NCBI RefSeq assembly: GCF_033568475.1
Contig: NC_133120.1
Span: forward strand, 85,454,151 to 85,518,150
From: Henckelia pumila
Lineage: Eukaryota; Streptophyta; Magnoliopsida; Lamiales; Gesneriaceae
DNA: 64,000 nt
Direction: 5' to 3'
In this document: piece by piece, positions 33,345-44,981 of the stretch
Numbering within the stretch: the first letter of the stretch is position 1
Layout: every line of letters starts with the position of its first letter
Notes under the pieces: model-generated
The model's input: only the letters and a program-made list of their open reading frames with translations
Databases searched by the model: none
Told to the model about the DNA's origin: nothing
Made by a program: the position numbers and the translations under genes

Positions 33345-33611
33345 ATGGAAAACCAAGAGAATTGGATAAGGGACAATCCCTTAATCAGATTCGAGAACTC
33401 TGTTTACAAACAGAGGAAGAAGCAGCTGTTGAAATTAGTAAGTCATGAACATGATTTACTAGATCACATTGAAGAGGTAGAAAGGAGTAACCATACTCTA
33501 CCTTCTGAAGCCTTAGGAAGACTAAAGGTGAATAGTCTTAATCGGATTACTGAGTTACAACACAGTCTGTTAAAAATAGCAGGGCCATTTAGTAATCCCT
33601 TTAAAAAATGA
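33345..33611 (+). CDS. Small viral ORF of unknown role (88 aa)
   Basis: A short, charged, probably helical protein (KQRKKQLLKLVSHEHDLL...IEEVERS) whose stop overlaps the start of the protease ORF as ATGA, a coupling typical of reinitiation. No domain is recognised. It has no lesion while its neighbours do, although its short length makes that weak evidence. Confidence 0.5.
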   Translation: MENQENWIRDNPLIRFENSVYKQRKKQLLKLVSHEHDLLDHIEEVERSNHTLPSEALGRLKVNSLNRITELQHSLLKIAGPFSNPFKK

Positions 33612-35630
33612 CAACAAGTCCTTTCTCCATATACATTCCGATAGGGATGTTGTATGAACAATATAAGGCTGAATACTTTGCAGCTTATATTGATTCGGGA
33701 GCAGGAATTTGTACAGCAAAAAGAGGAGTCTTCCCAGAAAAATGTGAAGAAGATTTGCCAAAAATTGCTGGACGAGATTTCTCTCGAAGAATTTTAATTC
33801 TTTGCAAAGGAATAAAACAAGCAGAGATCCTTATAGGAGGAGCAGGTCAGACACCTTGGTACAAGGTAAAGACACCACCAATCTATTTCCATGATACAGG
33901 AGCTGATATCCTGTTAGGAAATAACTTCTTACAAATGTTTAAGAAGTACACACAAGACAATGAGTCAAGAAGACTTATGTTCACTACAATTTGTGATCAT
34001 AAAATTATCGTTCAAAGACTCAAAGTTGCTTTTTATCAACAATTGCCGATAATATTTCGCAGCCAGCGTGGTGATAAGGGACAACTTTTTCACCCAAAAA
34101 TGAAAGATCCAAGAAGGTTTGGAGAAACCATGTTGAAAATAACAACAGAACAAGAACTCCAAACAGAGGATATGAAGCTTCTCAAGGTAACTCTAAATCA
34201 TAGAGATATAGAGTTAGAAAATAAGGTATCCCTTGAAGATGTCAAAAAGAGGCTCAAAGAAATTTATAATGAGCATCCTTTGGCATGGTGGGATAGAAAT
34301 CAACTCAAAGCCAATCTTACTCTAAAGGAAGGCAAATAGTATGAATTCGTCAGATATAAGCCTATCCCGATGAACATAACAGATCAAAGGGATATGAGAA
34401 TGATTATCAAGGAACATTTGGACCTTGGTCTAATCAAAGAAGGAGTTTCACCATATAGTAGCCCAGGTTTTCTGGTCAGAAATCATGGTGAAATAAAAAA
34501 AGGGAAACCCAGGTTAGTTATTAACTACCAAGGTATTAATAAAATCCTGGAGTTTGACGGGTATTTCATACCTAGTAGAGAACATCTAATTAGCTGTGTA
34601 CGAAATGCTAGAGTGTTCTCAAAATTTGATTGTAAGTCTGGATTCTACCAAATAAGAATGGAAGAAGGCAGTAAGAAATTCACAGTCTTCTCTACTCCAC
34701 AAGGACACTATATTTGGGAAGTTATGCCTATGGGATTGGCTAATGCACCCCAGATATTTCAAAGAAAGATGGATAACCTTTTTAAAGATTATTTCAACTT
34801 TATGTTTGTTTATATTGATGATATTTTTATAGCATCAAAAAATATAGACGAACACGTTAAACACTTATAGATTTTCTCTAAAATTTGTAAACAAGAAGGA
34901 CTGGTGTTATCTGAAAAGAAAGCAGTCATAGCAACAAGAAAAATTGAATTTCTCGGTATTGAGATTGATGAAACTGGAATAATTCTATAACCCCATATTG
35001 TGGAAAAGGTAAAGAATTTTCCAGATAAACTCAAAGATGTAAAACAACTTCAGAGTTTTCTTGGAGTAGTTAATTTTAGGGATGTTCATTAACAATCTAG
35101 CAATGTACAGAAAGGTGTTCAGTCCTTTGTTAAAAAAAGATGCTAGGTTTATATGGACCGATGACCATACTAAAGGGGTAAACCAATTAGAAGAGATATG
35201 TAAGAATCTCCCAAAAATGGTTATACCCGTAGATGAAGATGATCTGGTATTATTTACGGATGCCAGCGACGATTGGTGGGCAGCAGTCCTTACCAAAATC
35301 ACTCCAGATGGGGAAATACCATGCAGATACTGTAGCGGTCTTTTTTCAGAATCTGAGGCCATTAGATGGCATATCAACGAGAAGGAATTTTATGCGGTTA
35401 AAAGGGCTTTTGAAAAATGGCCATTATTTTTGCTTGCTAAAAAATTCACTATGAAGGTTGATAACACCCAGGTAAAAGCTTTTCTAAATAATAAGATTGA
35501 ATCTAAACCTGAGAAAGCTAGGTTATTAAGATGGCAAGCATTATGTCAAAATTATATTTTTGATATTGTTATTATTAAATCTCATGAAAATATTCTTGCA
35601 GATTTTTTAACAAGAGATGGAAGGCAGTGA
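33608..35630 (+). pseudogene. Viral protease-reverse transcriptase-RNase H polyprotein, broken
   Basis: Protease: a DSG catalytic triplet at 33692-33700 (residues 29-31) and the DTGADILLG segment. Reverse transcriptase: YIDD at 34811-34822 after PMGLANAPQIFQ. RNase H: FTDASDDWW and NEKEFYAVKRAF in the 35082-35630 segment. Together these copy the terminally redundant RNA into DNA. Breaks: stops at 34337, 34868 and 34988 in one frame, and a frameshift at about 35070-35082 before the RNase H part. Confidence 0.85.
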
Positions 35631-36987
35631 CGTGGATTCCATCCTGAAAATGCAGAGGCATCTCAGGGAACACCTTGGATTGCTTCAAAACGAGTTCAAC
35701 CAGTTAGCCATTAATGCTGAAATGGCCGGCAGGTTACAACAAGCTGATCGGATCAAAGTATCTAATCGAATTACAGGATGTATGCAAGCTCAAACACAAC
35801 TATGGGCTGCTATTCAAGGGCCAATTGTGAAGGCTATAGAGAAACCATTGGTTTCTCATAAACAAGATATACTAAAACCCTTGGTTTTACAAGAACAAGA
35901 AATACAACCACCGGTTGTGAAACAAGATGTTGAGAAATCTAAAACTTAAGAAACAAGAGCTAATCTATCATCAGCCTTTGATGATCTGGATGAAGCAATA
36001 ATTGATGAGGATAACTCATCAAGTCAACCCTCCGCCTCTGGGGTAAAAGAGAAAGAGATCAATCTTAGGTCCAACACTGACAAGGGCAAATCTAAGATTG
36101 ATACTAATCCATCTATTAATTCTCCATTCCAGGTTTATCAACAGAAGTGGGAGAAATTGAAAACAAGAAATGAAATCAACCCGAACACTTGCAGGGTTGA
36201 TGTTGCAGAAATATATCCAAGGGTTTGGCTAAAAAACAATGTCAATCCTAAAGATGTAAAACTCTGGTATGAATTTGGGGCTTTGGCCTCAGTTTATACA
36301 ACGTCACCAAGCTTTCTGGAGATATCACAGTTACCAAAATGGATTCAAAAAGCAGTCCAAGAAACATGGGCAAATAATAATCATTTGTCCAGAGGAGATG
36401 TGCTTGAGTTATATTTTTTCAGTGCAGCTCCAGAACCAACAGTGAAAGAATCACACGAACCCTTTCATTTTATCAAGCTGAGGAGACCTGATATAAACAG
36501 TCATAAATTTATCAAGGATCCTAAAACTGAAGAAATACCCTTGGTGTCCACTTTCGGGGAAAATGAGATCTCAACCAGAAGGGCATGGGGTATTTGGGTC
36601 TGTCTTACTGAGATGGACAAAGTCAAGTTTCCATTCAAATTTTATCAGAATTCTGTGAACGGATCGTTCCTGTTGAACACAATGACAGGAAAAACTACAG
36701 CATTTGCGGAAGAACTCTTCGAAAAGAAGAGAAATCTTTTGTGGAACAACAAGCTGCCGGGGAGTAAAGAAACTCGCCGAAAATTTTGTAACATGGCTCA
36801 TATTGGACGATGGTCAGAGAATATCTGCCCAGAATGCCCAAATCAGAAGGAGCCAGAATTTGGAAAAACCTTTAGACCCCGAACGGATCGAAAGGATTTT
36901 TCCGAGACAAGCAAAAGTGGACAAGGACCACCAAAGATGCGTTTTCACAGGGGTCTACTTCAAAAGAAAAAGATGCCCCGACAATAA
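35617..36987 (+). pseudogene. Viral transactivator/inclusion-body-like ORF, interrupted
   Basis: One frame from 35617 overlaps the end of pol and is interrupted by a TAA at 35947-35949. The N-terminal part is helical and Gln-rich. The C-terminal part (36157-36987) contains the conserved-looking block around VAEIYPRVWLKNN and a Cys-rich tail (CPECPNQ). The last large ORF of several caulimovirid genera encodes the translational transactivator that allows reinitiation on the polycistronic RNA. Assignment is by position and resemblance. Confidence 0.65.
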
Positions 36988-37040
36988 TAAAGCAGGCATG
37001 TAAGGAGAATAAAGGCAAAAGAAAGTGGCAGGCATGTGAT

Positions 37041-37154
37041 TCCTCCACTAGTAAAAGATGCCATCAATAATGGCATAAAAAATTCAAGACAGCTGCCTCC
37101 TCCACTAGTAAAAGATGCCATCAATAATGGCATAAAGAAATACAAGACAGCTGT
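37041..37154 (+). repeat. Two 57-bp tandem repeats upstream of the viral TATA box
   Basis: Units start at 37041 and 37098 with TCCTCCACTAGTAAAAGATG. Each contains the perfect dyad ATGCCAT-caata-ATGGCAT and ends in AAGACAGCTG. Their place 45-155 bp before the TATA box suggests a duplicated enhancer, as in 35S-type promoters. Confidence 0.85.
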
Positions 37155-37197
37155 AAGATTCCCTGAAGTTTCTCGGTGAAACGAGTGGAACTACAAC

Positions 37198-37205
37198 TAT
37201 AAATA
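37198..37205 (+). promoter_or_regulatory. TATA box of the pararetroviral pregenomic promoter
   Basis: TATAAATA lies after the transactivator-like ORF and the tandem repeats, where the 35S-type promoter of a caulimovirid should be. A start site about 30 bp downstream would be near 37230-37240. Confidence 0.7.
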
Positions 37206-37257
37206 CAGGCATTTGAGGAAGCTGAAGACATCGATCATTCCCTTCAGTTTTCTTACG

Positions 37258-37263
37258 AATAAA
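37258..37263 (+). terminator. Probable viral poly(A) signal
   Basis: AATAAA lies just downstream of the inferred transcription start. Caulimovirids use a signal in this place, skipped on the first pass and used on the second. Confidence 0.55.
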
Positions 37264-37470
37264 ATTGTTGTAATATTTCTCTTTCTATTGTAATAAGTTT
37301 TTGTTTATGTATTTCAAGAACGAGGCTACTATGAGTAGCTAAACAAGTTGTCTTCTCCTCTTCAAAGGAGTTGATTTATGTAATAATATTATGTCTGAAT
37401 AATTTTTCTAAAGTCTCTTGTTCTTTCATGTTCATATTTTATAATTAAATTTATATATCATACGCCTTAA

Positions 37471-38008
37471 GGTAGAAAACGAATTAAGGCTGTGTTGGGT
37501 GTCGTTGAAGGAGCTTGTGCAGAAACCATCTGTTGCGACTGCGTGGTTGGAGTGTGAGGAGCACTTCGTAAAACTCGGCAGGTATGACCCGATGACATTA
37601 TGGTCAAAGAGGTATTTAAATTTGATTCACTTTACGGAAGCACGTTGGACCCTAATCTAAAGTATATAGGCTGGAAACCTTGCGCAACCAATAGTTCTTC
37701 ACGACATGAACTGGTTCGATAGGTAAAACAACGCCAAAGTACAAAAGATTAGTTGAATACTTGTTTAATCAAAATTGGGGACCACTAGGGAGTGCAAACT
37801 AAAAAATTTGAATGTAGGGAGTTAGGAGAAATTTATGTTTAGGTTTAGGGATTTTAAAATAATTTCCCCATAATATAACAAGAATTACAAAAAGTTTACA
37901 AAAAATTTAGGAAAAACACATTTTTTTATTCTTATATATTTTTTGTTTTAGTACATCGACTCTTTAAAATTTGATTTTGATATTTTAACTTCTAGTTTTT
38001 GATTATTT
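37471..38008. other. Unassigned segment right of the viral insertion
   Basis: 37480-37740 is richer in GC than its surroundings ('gggtgtcgttgaaggagcttgtgcagaaacc') yet has no usable frame. It may be more of the viral leader or a scrap of another element. I do not recognise it. Confidence 0.3.
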
Positions 38009-39299
38009 GGGAAAATTAGCATTTTGGTCCTGTATGTTGGCTTCTTTTTGGTTTTGGTCCTGTATGTTGGCTTGTTTTGGAAAAGATCCTGTAACTCGAT
38101 TTTTTTTTTGGATTTAGTCCTATATGTTGGCTTATTTTGGTTTTGGTCCTATAAGTTGGTTTGTTTTTTGGTTTTCGTCCTTTATGTTATCATATTTTGG
38201 AATTTAGAAGTTGATCTCTAATTATTTTTGTAATAAATATTTTTTATTCTTTCATGTTTTATCTGCTTATTGGTTTGAGATAATTACAACTAACTAATAA
38301 AAAAATATTTTTTTACGCTTAAACTTTTTTTAATCTAAATAATTTAATAAAATCTAAAATATGTTAATTTAATGTATTAAATGTAACATACTTTTGTTTT
38401 TTTAAAAAATAACAAACAAACATTCATTTATATCATTCTCAACTGTAATTTCGGTTTTTTTTATTTATTTGGCACTAAGTGTTCGCCCACTTAGCACCTA
38501 TTAATGATCATATAAATAAGTTTCAACCTAAATTAACAAAATTAGCTAAAAAACTAAAAATATATTTAAAACATACTTTCGTTCTTTTAAAAAGTAAAAC
38601 TCTAATATATTTTTTTATCGTTCTCAACTATGGTTGACTTTTTTTGTTCCGCTTTTCTCGAAAACAGAGCTTTTTAGGTATGTTTCAATTTTATCACGCT
38701 TAAGCGTGCTTTTTAGAACACTGCAAATAAGCAAAATTTTGCTGCTCCCTCCAGTTTCGGCGACGGAGGAAAAATACAAAAAAAAATCAAGTTATTGTAC
38801 CTTTTAGAACATAATTATTATTTTAAAAAATAATTAAAAGGTCAACATCTAAATTTTAAACCTAATTTATTTAATTATAAAATCATAAAAAAATATTTAT
38901 TATAAAAGCTTAAGCGGTGAAGTTGAAAAGTCAAATTCTAAATTCTAAATTTAATTTATTATTTTAAAATAAAAAACATAGGCGCTTATTCTAACTTAAT
39001 CGAGCTTAATTTGGTCAAAACCGTATCTTTTCCATGACCAAAATAAAAAAATAAGTCAATTAATAGGACCAAATCCAAAAAAAAATCCAAATTCCTGTAC
39101 TTTTTTTTCAAAACCTAACTTTGTATAGGACCAAAATCAAAAAAGTAAGTCAACTTATAGGACCAAAATCAAAACAATCAACATGTAGGACTAAATCCAA
39201 AATAAAAATAAAGTTACAGGATCTTTTCCAAAACAAGCCAATATACAGGACCAAAACCAAAATGAAGCCAACATACAAGACTAAAATACTAATTTTCCC
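38009..39299. mobile_element. MULE-like foldback element (1291 bp) with ~190-bp TIRs
   Basis: The ends start GGGAAAATTAG and are inverted copies for about 190 bp, each built of several repeats of 'ttttggtcctgtatgttggctt'. A 10-bp direct repeat TTGATTATTT flanks it (37999-38008 and 39300-39309). Long TIRs with a 9-10-bp duplication are the Mutator-like signature. The interior is AT-rich with no transposase. Confidence 0.85.
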
Positions 39300-39521
39300 T
39301 TGATTATTTTGATCAAATTGCTAACGGGATACCAAAAATTATTTTTGTAATGAAATTATCTAATCATTATCTTTCTTAGTTAAATCCTTAAGTTTTACGT
39401 AGTAACCGACACATTATGCTAACAGCGTAAACTACATTAGATAAATTTGTATGAAAATTCTATCAAAAAGAATTAAACTCGTGTTCATAATGAGAGCTCG
39501 AATTCTAATTTTAGTTCATAT

Positions 39522-40304
39522 TGTAAGGTTTGGACAGTATGAAATCACAGAAACACCAGAAAATTTTTCGAGTGTGTGTTATCTTTCAGTGTTGTCAACA
39601 CTTTACGATAACACTATGCAGCAGAATAATTAACTAACAGTAAAAGTAAATAACACATAGATATTTATGCACAAGTACTAAGTACTTGTACTATGCCTCA
39701 TGGCGAAATAATCACTAGAAAATTAAATCAGTTTACAAAAAATAACTAGTGATTGTTTTACGAAAAATCTACTTTTCTCAACAGATTGAGAAAATAAAAG
39801 ACTTCCTAAACACTAGTAAAAACTAGAATAAAACATCAATAGGAAGTTCTAAACCGAGAAACGAAAACCAAAGAAACACTTTCTGAACAACACTTCACTC
39901 GTGTGTTCTTCAGTGTTTTCAACATTACTCGGCAACACAACATATCAGTAGTATCTCTTCAGAAATTCTTCAATGATCGAACTTCAATACTCTAGAATTT
40001 CTGCAGTACTTTCTCTATGTATTTTGCTCTCTACGTTTCACTCTCTTCTCTCTTGATTGTCGTCTTGTTCTTGTTCAATCTGATCGGTCCAAGCACTCTT
40101 ATAAATAGATCTTCAATATATTTTCATAAATAAGAACCTACAAAGCATGGAAACAATATATCATCAAAATCAAATATTTCGAATCAAGATATAACTGATA
40201 TTACCAATTTTAAAACTTGTTCTAAGAAAGGCAAAACTATGAATATAGAAATTGAATGCAATAAGGAAATAATTTAAAAGACATGTGCACAACATGTTCT
40301 TTCA
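39522..40304 (-). repeat. 3' LTR of the copia element
   Basis: 783 bp and homologous end to end with 50645-51427. It carries the 15-bp palindrome AGTGTTGTCAACACT at 39588-39602. Confidence 0.92.
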
Positions 40305-40317
40305 AACTCTCCCTTTT
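40305..40317 (-). other. Polypurine tract of the copia element
   Basis: On the minus strand AAAAAGGGAGAGTT directly precedes the 3' LTR, the expected place for plus-strand priming. Confidence 0.8.
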
Positions 40318-40589
40318 TGTCTTTCTGGACAAAACACACAAACAAGTGCAAATAACTCCCCCTATCTTATGTAACTAAAGCTCCCCCTGAATTTAATCAT
40401 CTCAGAACATAGTGTTGTGTGATTGTGTTGGCAACACTAACTCTCAACACTTACTAGATCAGAGTAGAAAATAGTTTAATATCATATCAGAGAGTAATAA
40501 GGAGCACAACCTAATCAACTCAGAAAAACATTACTAACTCAGAGCAAAATAAGATAAAAAATCCGAAAACCAATTATGATTAACCACAT

Positions 40590-42253
40590 CTAATCATCTG
40601 CCTCTTCAGCTTGCTCAGCACTTGATTCTACTCCCCCTTTTTGTCCAGAGGGCCCTGGTAGTCCAAGTTTAGTCTTGTACTCAGCCATTAAGGCTTCATA
40701 GTACTCGAGATCAGCTTTGTCTTGTGCAATTTTCAGTTCAGCATGAGCCATTTGAGCATGAATTGCAGTAGAATTTAACATAATCACAGCAGTGTTATGA
40801 ATAGTCATGGGTGGAACAGACTCAGTGTTGGCGACACTGGGTACAACACCAGTCCATGGTAGATCAATCAACCTATTTCCTTTCAGCAAACTAGGTGCGA
40901 TCTTGATAAGCTCATCTCCTCCAATCAATTCTTCATCATCCTCTTTCGTGAAGCCTTGAGATTCCAGCATACCATAGATCAATGAAGGAAACGGAAACTT
41001 AGTTGCTTTCCAACCACCTTCTCGAAAGGTCATAATATTTTCAAACACCAAATTTCTAAAGTCCAAAGGAGCTTGAGTTCCAATGGCAAACAGCGCAAGG
41101 GCTTGTGGCTTAGTTACCACTGTTGTATTGGTAGATAGCGTCCAATTCCTTATCGCAATTTTGTGAAGCACAGAAAAGAAAGAAGAAAGCTTTGCAGCTG
41201 ACAACCTGTCTGGGTGCAGTGGAAATTTTTGAACCATCCCTCCAGTGATCACTTTAGTGACTTGATCAATATCCTCAGTAACTGCATCATCATCGATATC
41301 AGGAGTATTGTAGTGCTCATTGATCAAAACAAGAGTAAAATCATACACCTTTCCTCGGATGTACACTCTTCCAAACTTAAATGATTCTTTATCTCCAGTC
41401 TTCATGTTCAGATTGCAGTAAAATTCTAACACAGCTCTTCTTGAAAATGGTCCGGCAGTGGTGACAGTAGAATATAAATTCTGCTGTTTCAAGAAAGTCA
41501 CCAAGTTCTGCTTTTCGAAAGACACTTCCTCAATATTTCATTCTTCCCAACAGTCTTTTCCAGACAGAGCTTCCTATTCATCAGCAGATTCCTTTGAATA
41601 AAACTGAATATTGTATGCCTTAGCAGGATCAATATCAAAGTCTGATTCCTTGGTTTTCCGAATATTCGCCATGAAAGTGGCCAGTGAAATTTCCTCATCA
41701 GTAGACACTAGAGCCTCTGTGGTTGGCTTTGTGGTATCATCAGCAACAGCAGCACTAGATGACTCTTTATCAGTAGAAGCCACATCAGTAGAAATTTCAT
41801 CAGAAGAATCATCACCACTAGACGAAATCCTTTCTTTGATTTGGCTTTTTCAGCAACAGAGGTTTTTGTCCTAGCAACCACCTCAAAATTTTGATCCGCA
41901 GAATCATCTCCAGATGAGAAATCTGAATCATCCAAAATAGGATGTGAAGTCTCTCTCTTACCACGAAATCTCTTATTGGTAGTGAAATCGGGGTTGAAGC
42001 CCTCTTGGCGCTTTGACCTTCTTGCTATTGGCTGTGTTGGGAACACACGATTCAAAATTGAGAAATCAGGAGGATTCTCAAGGTCGATTTCGTTCCCGGG
42101 TTCTCCTGGAGCAATTTCTGCCAACGGTGTAGGTTGAATGGCAACAGGTACAATCGAGAGAATATGATCAGAAGATAGCTCCAAAGGCTTGTCTTCCTCT
42201 TGATAACCCATCTCCGATCGTATATCATGCGAATCGAAAGCTTTGCCTGCCAT
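40590..42253 (-). pseudogene. Extra ORF downstream of pol, 'putative plant transposon protein'-like
   Basis: From ATG 42253 (MAGKAFDSHDIRSEMGYQ) the frame runs through an acidic, Ser-rich N-terminus with RSKRQEG and KRFRGKRE basic patches, shifts near 41780, meets stops at 41574 and about 41540, then continues for 311 residues to 40590. The last part contains AVLEFYCNLNMK, VYIRGKVYDFTLVLIN and IAIRNWTLSTNTTVV, then QALALFAIGT and FPFPSLIYGMLESQG. This follows the pattern of the plant domain catalogued as 'putative plant transposon protein' (PF20167), whose function is unknown. The position equals that of the Sirevirus 'envelope-like' ORF, yet I see no signal peptide or membrane segment. Confidence 0.7.
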
Positions 42254-43282
42254 TATAAACAATTTAGGAAGTAAGGGTTTCAGAGAATTTTTGCAGAGAG
42301 AGTTAGAAAAGATTGAAGACGATAAGAGCAATTTCTACAGTGCTTAGAAATATATAGGAATATTGGGTTCAAACGGTAAAAAAAATCAAAAGCCCCTATC
42401 TCTCATATCAGACTAAGAATCTCCCCCTAACGGTAACAATTCTCCAACGGGTAAAAAATCTCTCTAATTAAGGAAATTAAATTTGATTAATTAAGGATAC
42501 CCTGAAAACTCTCACTTAAGAAAATATCAATATTCCCCAAAAATAAATAACTCCACATCGAGTTTTAACTCCACTGAAACATATTCAATCTCAATCAATT
42601 CAATTTTCAGCAAGTTGGGCAATTTTTTCAATTTTTGTTCGTCTTTGAACTGTTAACCCTGAGCACGATATGATCACAATAAATGCAAAATGCATGACCT
42701 AATTTATGTCTAAAACAGAATGTAATGAGATTAGATCAAAAATGATGCATGCAAAGTGTGTGCAGCACGTGTTAAGCACCAGTATTGGCAACACTTCCCA
42801 ACAACACTGTAGTCTTCAAAATACTTTTGAATTTGTCACACTTCCAGAGCCATGTGTTTCTTCTTTTTTATTTTGATTCAAAAGTGGTAGCCTGCACACT
42901 AAAAAAACGGTCTTCATTGGACTCTCTTAGGTAGCTTTTTCCAATTTTCTTCCGATTTTAGTTTGATTTTCAAGACATTGGTCACTGAAATTTTATCAAA
43001 CCATGCTTTTTAATTTTTTAAAACCACTTTTCACATGGGACGAGATCATGGAATACACGAACATCCCTCAACTACTTTGTGGTTTAAAGCATATTTTCAT
43101 GGCAAGTGTGTTCTGAAAATAACTTTGACAGAAGAACTACAAAGTGTCAGTCAGTATTATCAATCAGTGCAAAACATAGAACAATATGAATATGCAGTAT
43201 GCCTAAAGTCCTAAAAATGCACATGCATGTTTGGTGTTGTCCGTCAGTGTTGGCAACACTTAAGGACAGCAACCGTGAGTGC

Positions 43283-44981
43283 TTATAAAGAACACACGTT
43301 GAGAGATTTCCTAAGATTAGAGAATCTCTCGAAGTTTAATGCTTTTGTAAAAATATCGGCCAGTTGGTTATTGGTCCCAACAAACTCCATATGGATCATG
43401 TCCTTCTCAACTAAATCTCGAATGAAGTGATGTCTTATGTCAATGTGTTTAGTTCGAGAGTGTTGTACTAAGTTTTTTGATATATCTATAGCACTTGAGT
43501 TATCAAAATACACAATTGGTGTTTTACTTTTAAGACCATAGTCTTGTAGCATTTTATTCATCCAAATTAATTGAGAACAACAACTTCCCGCTGCCACATA
43601 TTCGGATTCAGCAGTGGAAAGTGACACACAGTTCTGCTTCCTACTATACCATGAAACCAAGTTGTTACCCAAATAAAAACAACCACCCGTGGTGCTTTTT
43701 CTCTCATCAACATCTTCTGCCCAATCAGCATTACTATAGCCTACCAAATTAGTATTGATTTTTTTAGTGTACCATAACCCTAAGTCTAAAGTGCCTGCAA
43801 CATACTTTAAAATTCGTTTTATAGCTTTCATATGTGTGACTTTAGGATCAGATTGATATCTGCATACAAACACACACTGAACATAATATCAGGTCGACTT
43901 GCACTCAAATATAGCAAACTTCCAATTATACTTCTGTACAAAGTGTTGTCAACACTGTCAGCAACACTGTCTTTGCACGGTTTTTCATTAGTTCCTATTG
44001 GTGTTTTCATATGTCTAACATGATCAGTACAAAACCTCTTCACCAAATTCTTAGCATATTTGCTTTGACACAAAAAGATTCCATCACTCATTTGTTTCAC
44101 TTGTAATCCTAGAAAGTAATTCAACTCACCTACCATGCTCATTTCAAAGGTAGCAGTCATGCTTTCAACAAAATCATTCACAAGTTTTTGAGATGAAGCA
44201 CAGAAAATTATGTCATCAACATAGATTTGACAGATAAGAATGTTACCTTGTACTTTTTGAACAAAAAGTGTTTTATCTACCTCACCTCTTTTGAATCCAA
44301 TGTCAAGCAAATACTCCGTGAGTCTTCCATACCAAGCACGAGGTGCTTGTTTCAATCCATATAAGGTCTTCTTTAATTTATAAACATGATCAAGATGATG
44401 TGGATCTTCGAATCCCTTAGGCTGTCTTACATAAACTTCTTCACTCAAAATTCCATTCAAAAATGCGCTTTTTACATCCATTTGAAAAAAGTTTCATTTT
44501 CATGTGACATGCAATAACCAACAATAATCTAATAGATTCTATTCGGGCTACAGGAGCGAAAGTTTCATCAAAGTCCACCCCCTCAACTTGTGTATACCCT
44601 TGAGCTACCAAACTAGCCTTGTTCCTTACAATATTTCCTGATTCATCAGTTTTGTTCTTAAAAATCCACTTTGTTCCAATGATATTACTATGATCAGGTG
44701 GAGGAACTAAGATCCACACATCATTCCTAACAAATTGTTCAAGTTCATCATGCATAGCATTGACCCAAAACTCGTCTTTTAAAGCCTCACCAACATTTTT
44801 TGGTTCAATACTAGACACAAAACAAGAATGTCTTACCTGAGAGTATGCAGAAGTCATGCACACTAACCCACTCATCTTTCGATAATCAACTTTTTCCTTT
44901 CTTCGGATCTGCATCCTTCCTTGTGCATCTCCTATGATTTGTGAAGTAGGATGGTTTTTCTGAATCTTTCTAGGTACATCA
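43283..44981 (-). pseudogene. Copia reverse transcriptase-RNase H
   Basis: The segment from 44981 begins at VPRKIQKNHPTSQIIGD, immediately after the nested LTR. It continues with [53 protein letters not shown] and the catalytic YVDD, then RNase H parts (STAESEYVAAGS, DNSSAIDISKN, RTKHIDIRHHFIRD, QLADIFTKAL). Frameshifts near 44480 and 43865 break it. Confidence 0.9.

Larger units (their letters stand above)
29990..37470 (+). mobile_element. Endogenous pararetrovirus (Caulimoviridae), near genome length
   Basis: A tRNA-Met primer-binding site, a coat-like protein with a CCHC knuckle, a movement-like protein, protease-RT-RNase H, a transactivator-like protein and a downstream TATA promoter occur in one orientation in the order of a linearised circular genome. 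The ORFs overlap by one to a few bases, as expected for polycistronic translation. Coat-movement-pol-transactivator order is most like solendo/cavemo-type viruses, but I cannot place it by phylogeny. In-frame stops (32640, 34337, 34868, 34988, 35947) and a frameshift near 35075 show it is inactive as it stands. The boundaries are approximate because no target duplication is visible. Confidence 0.88.
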
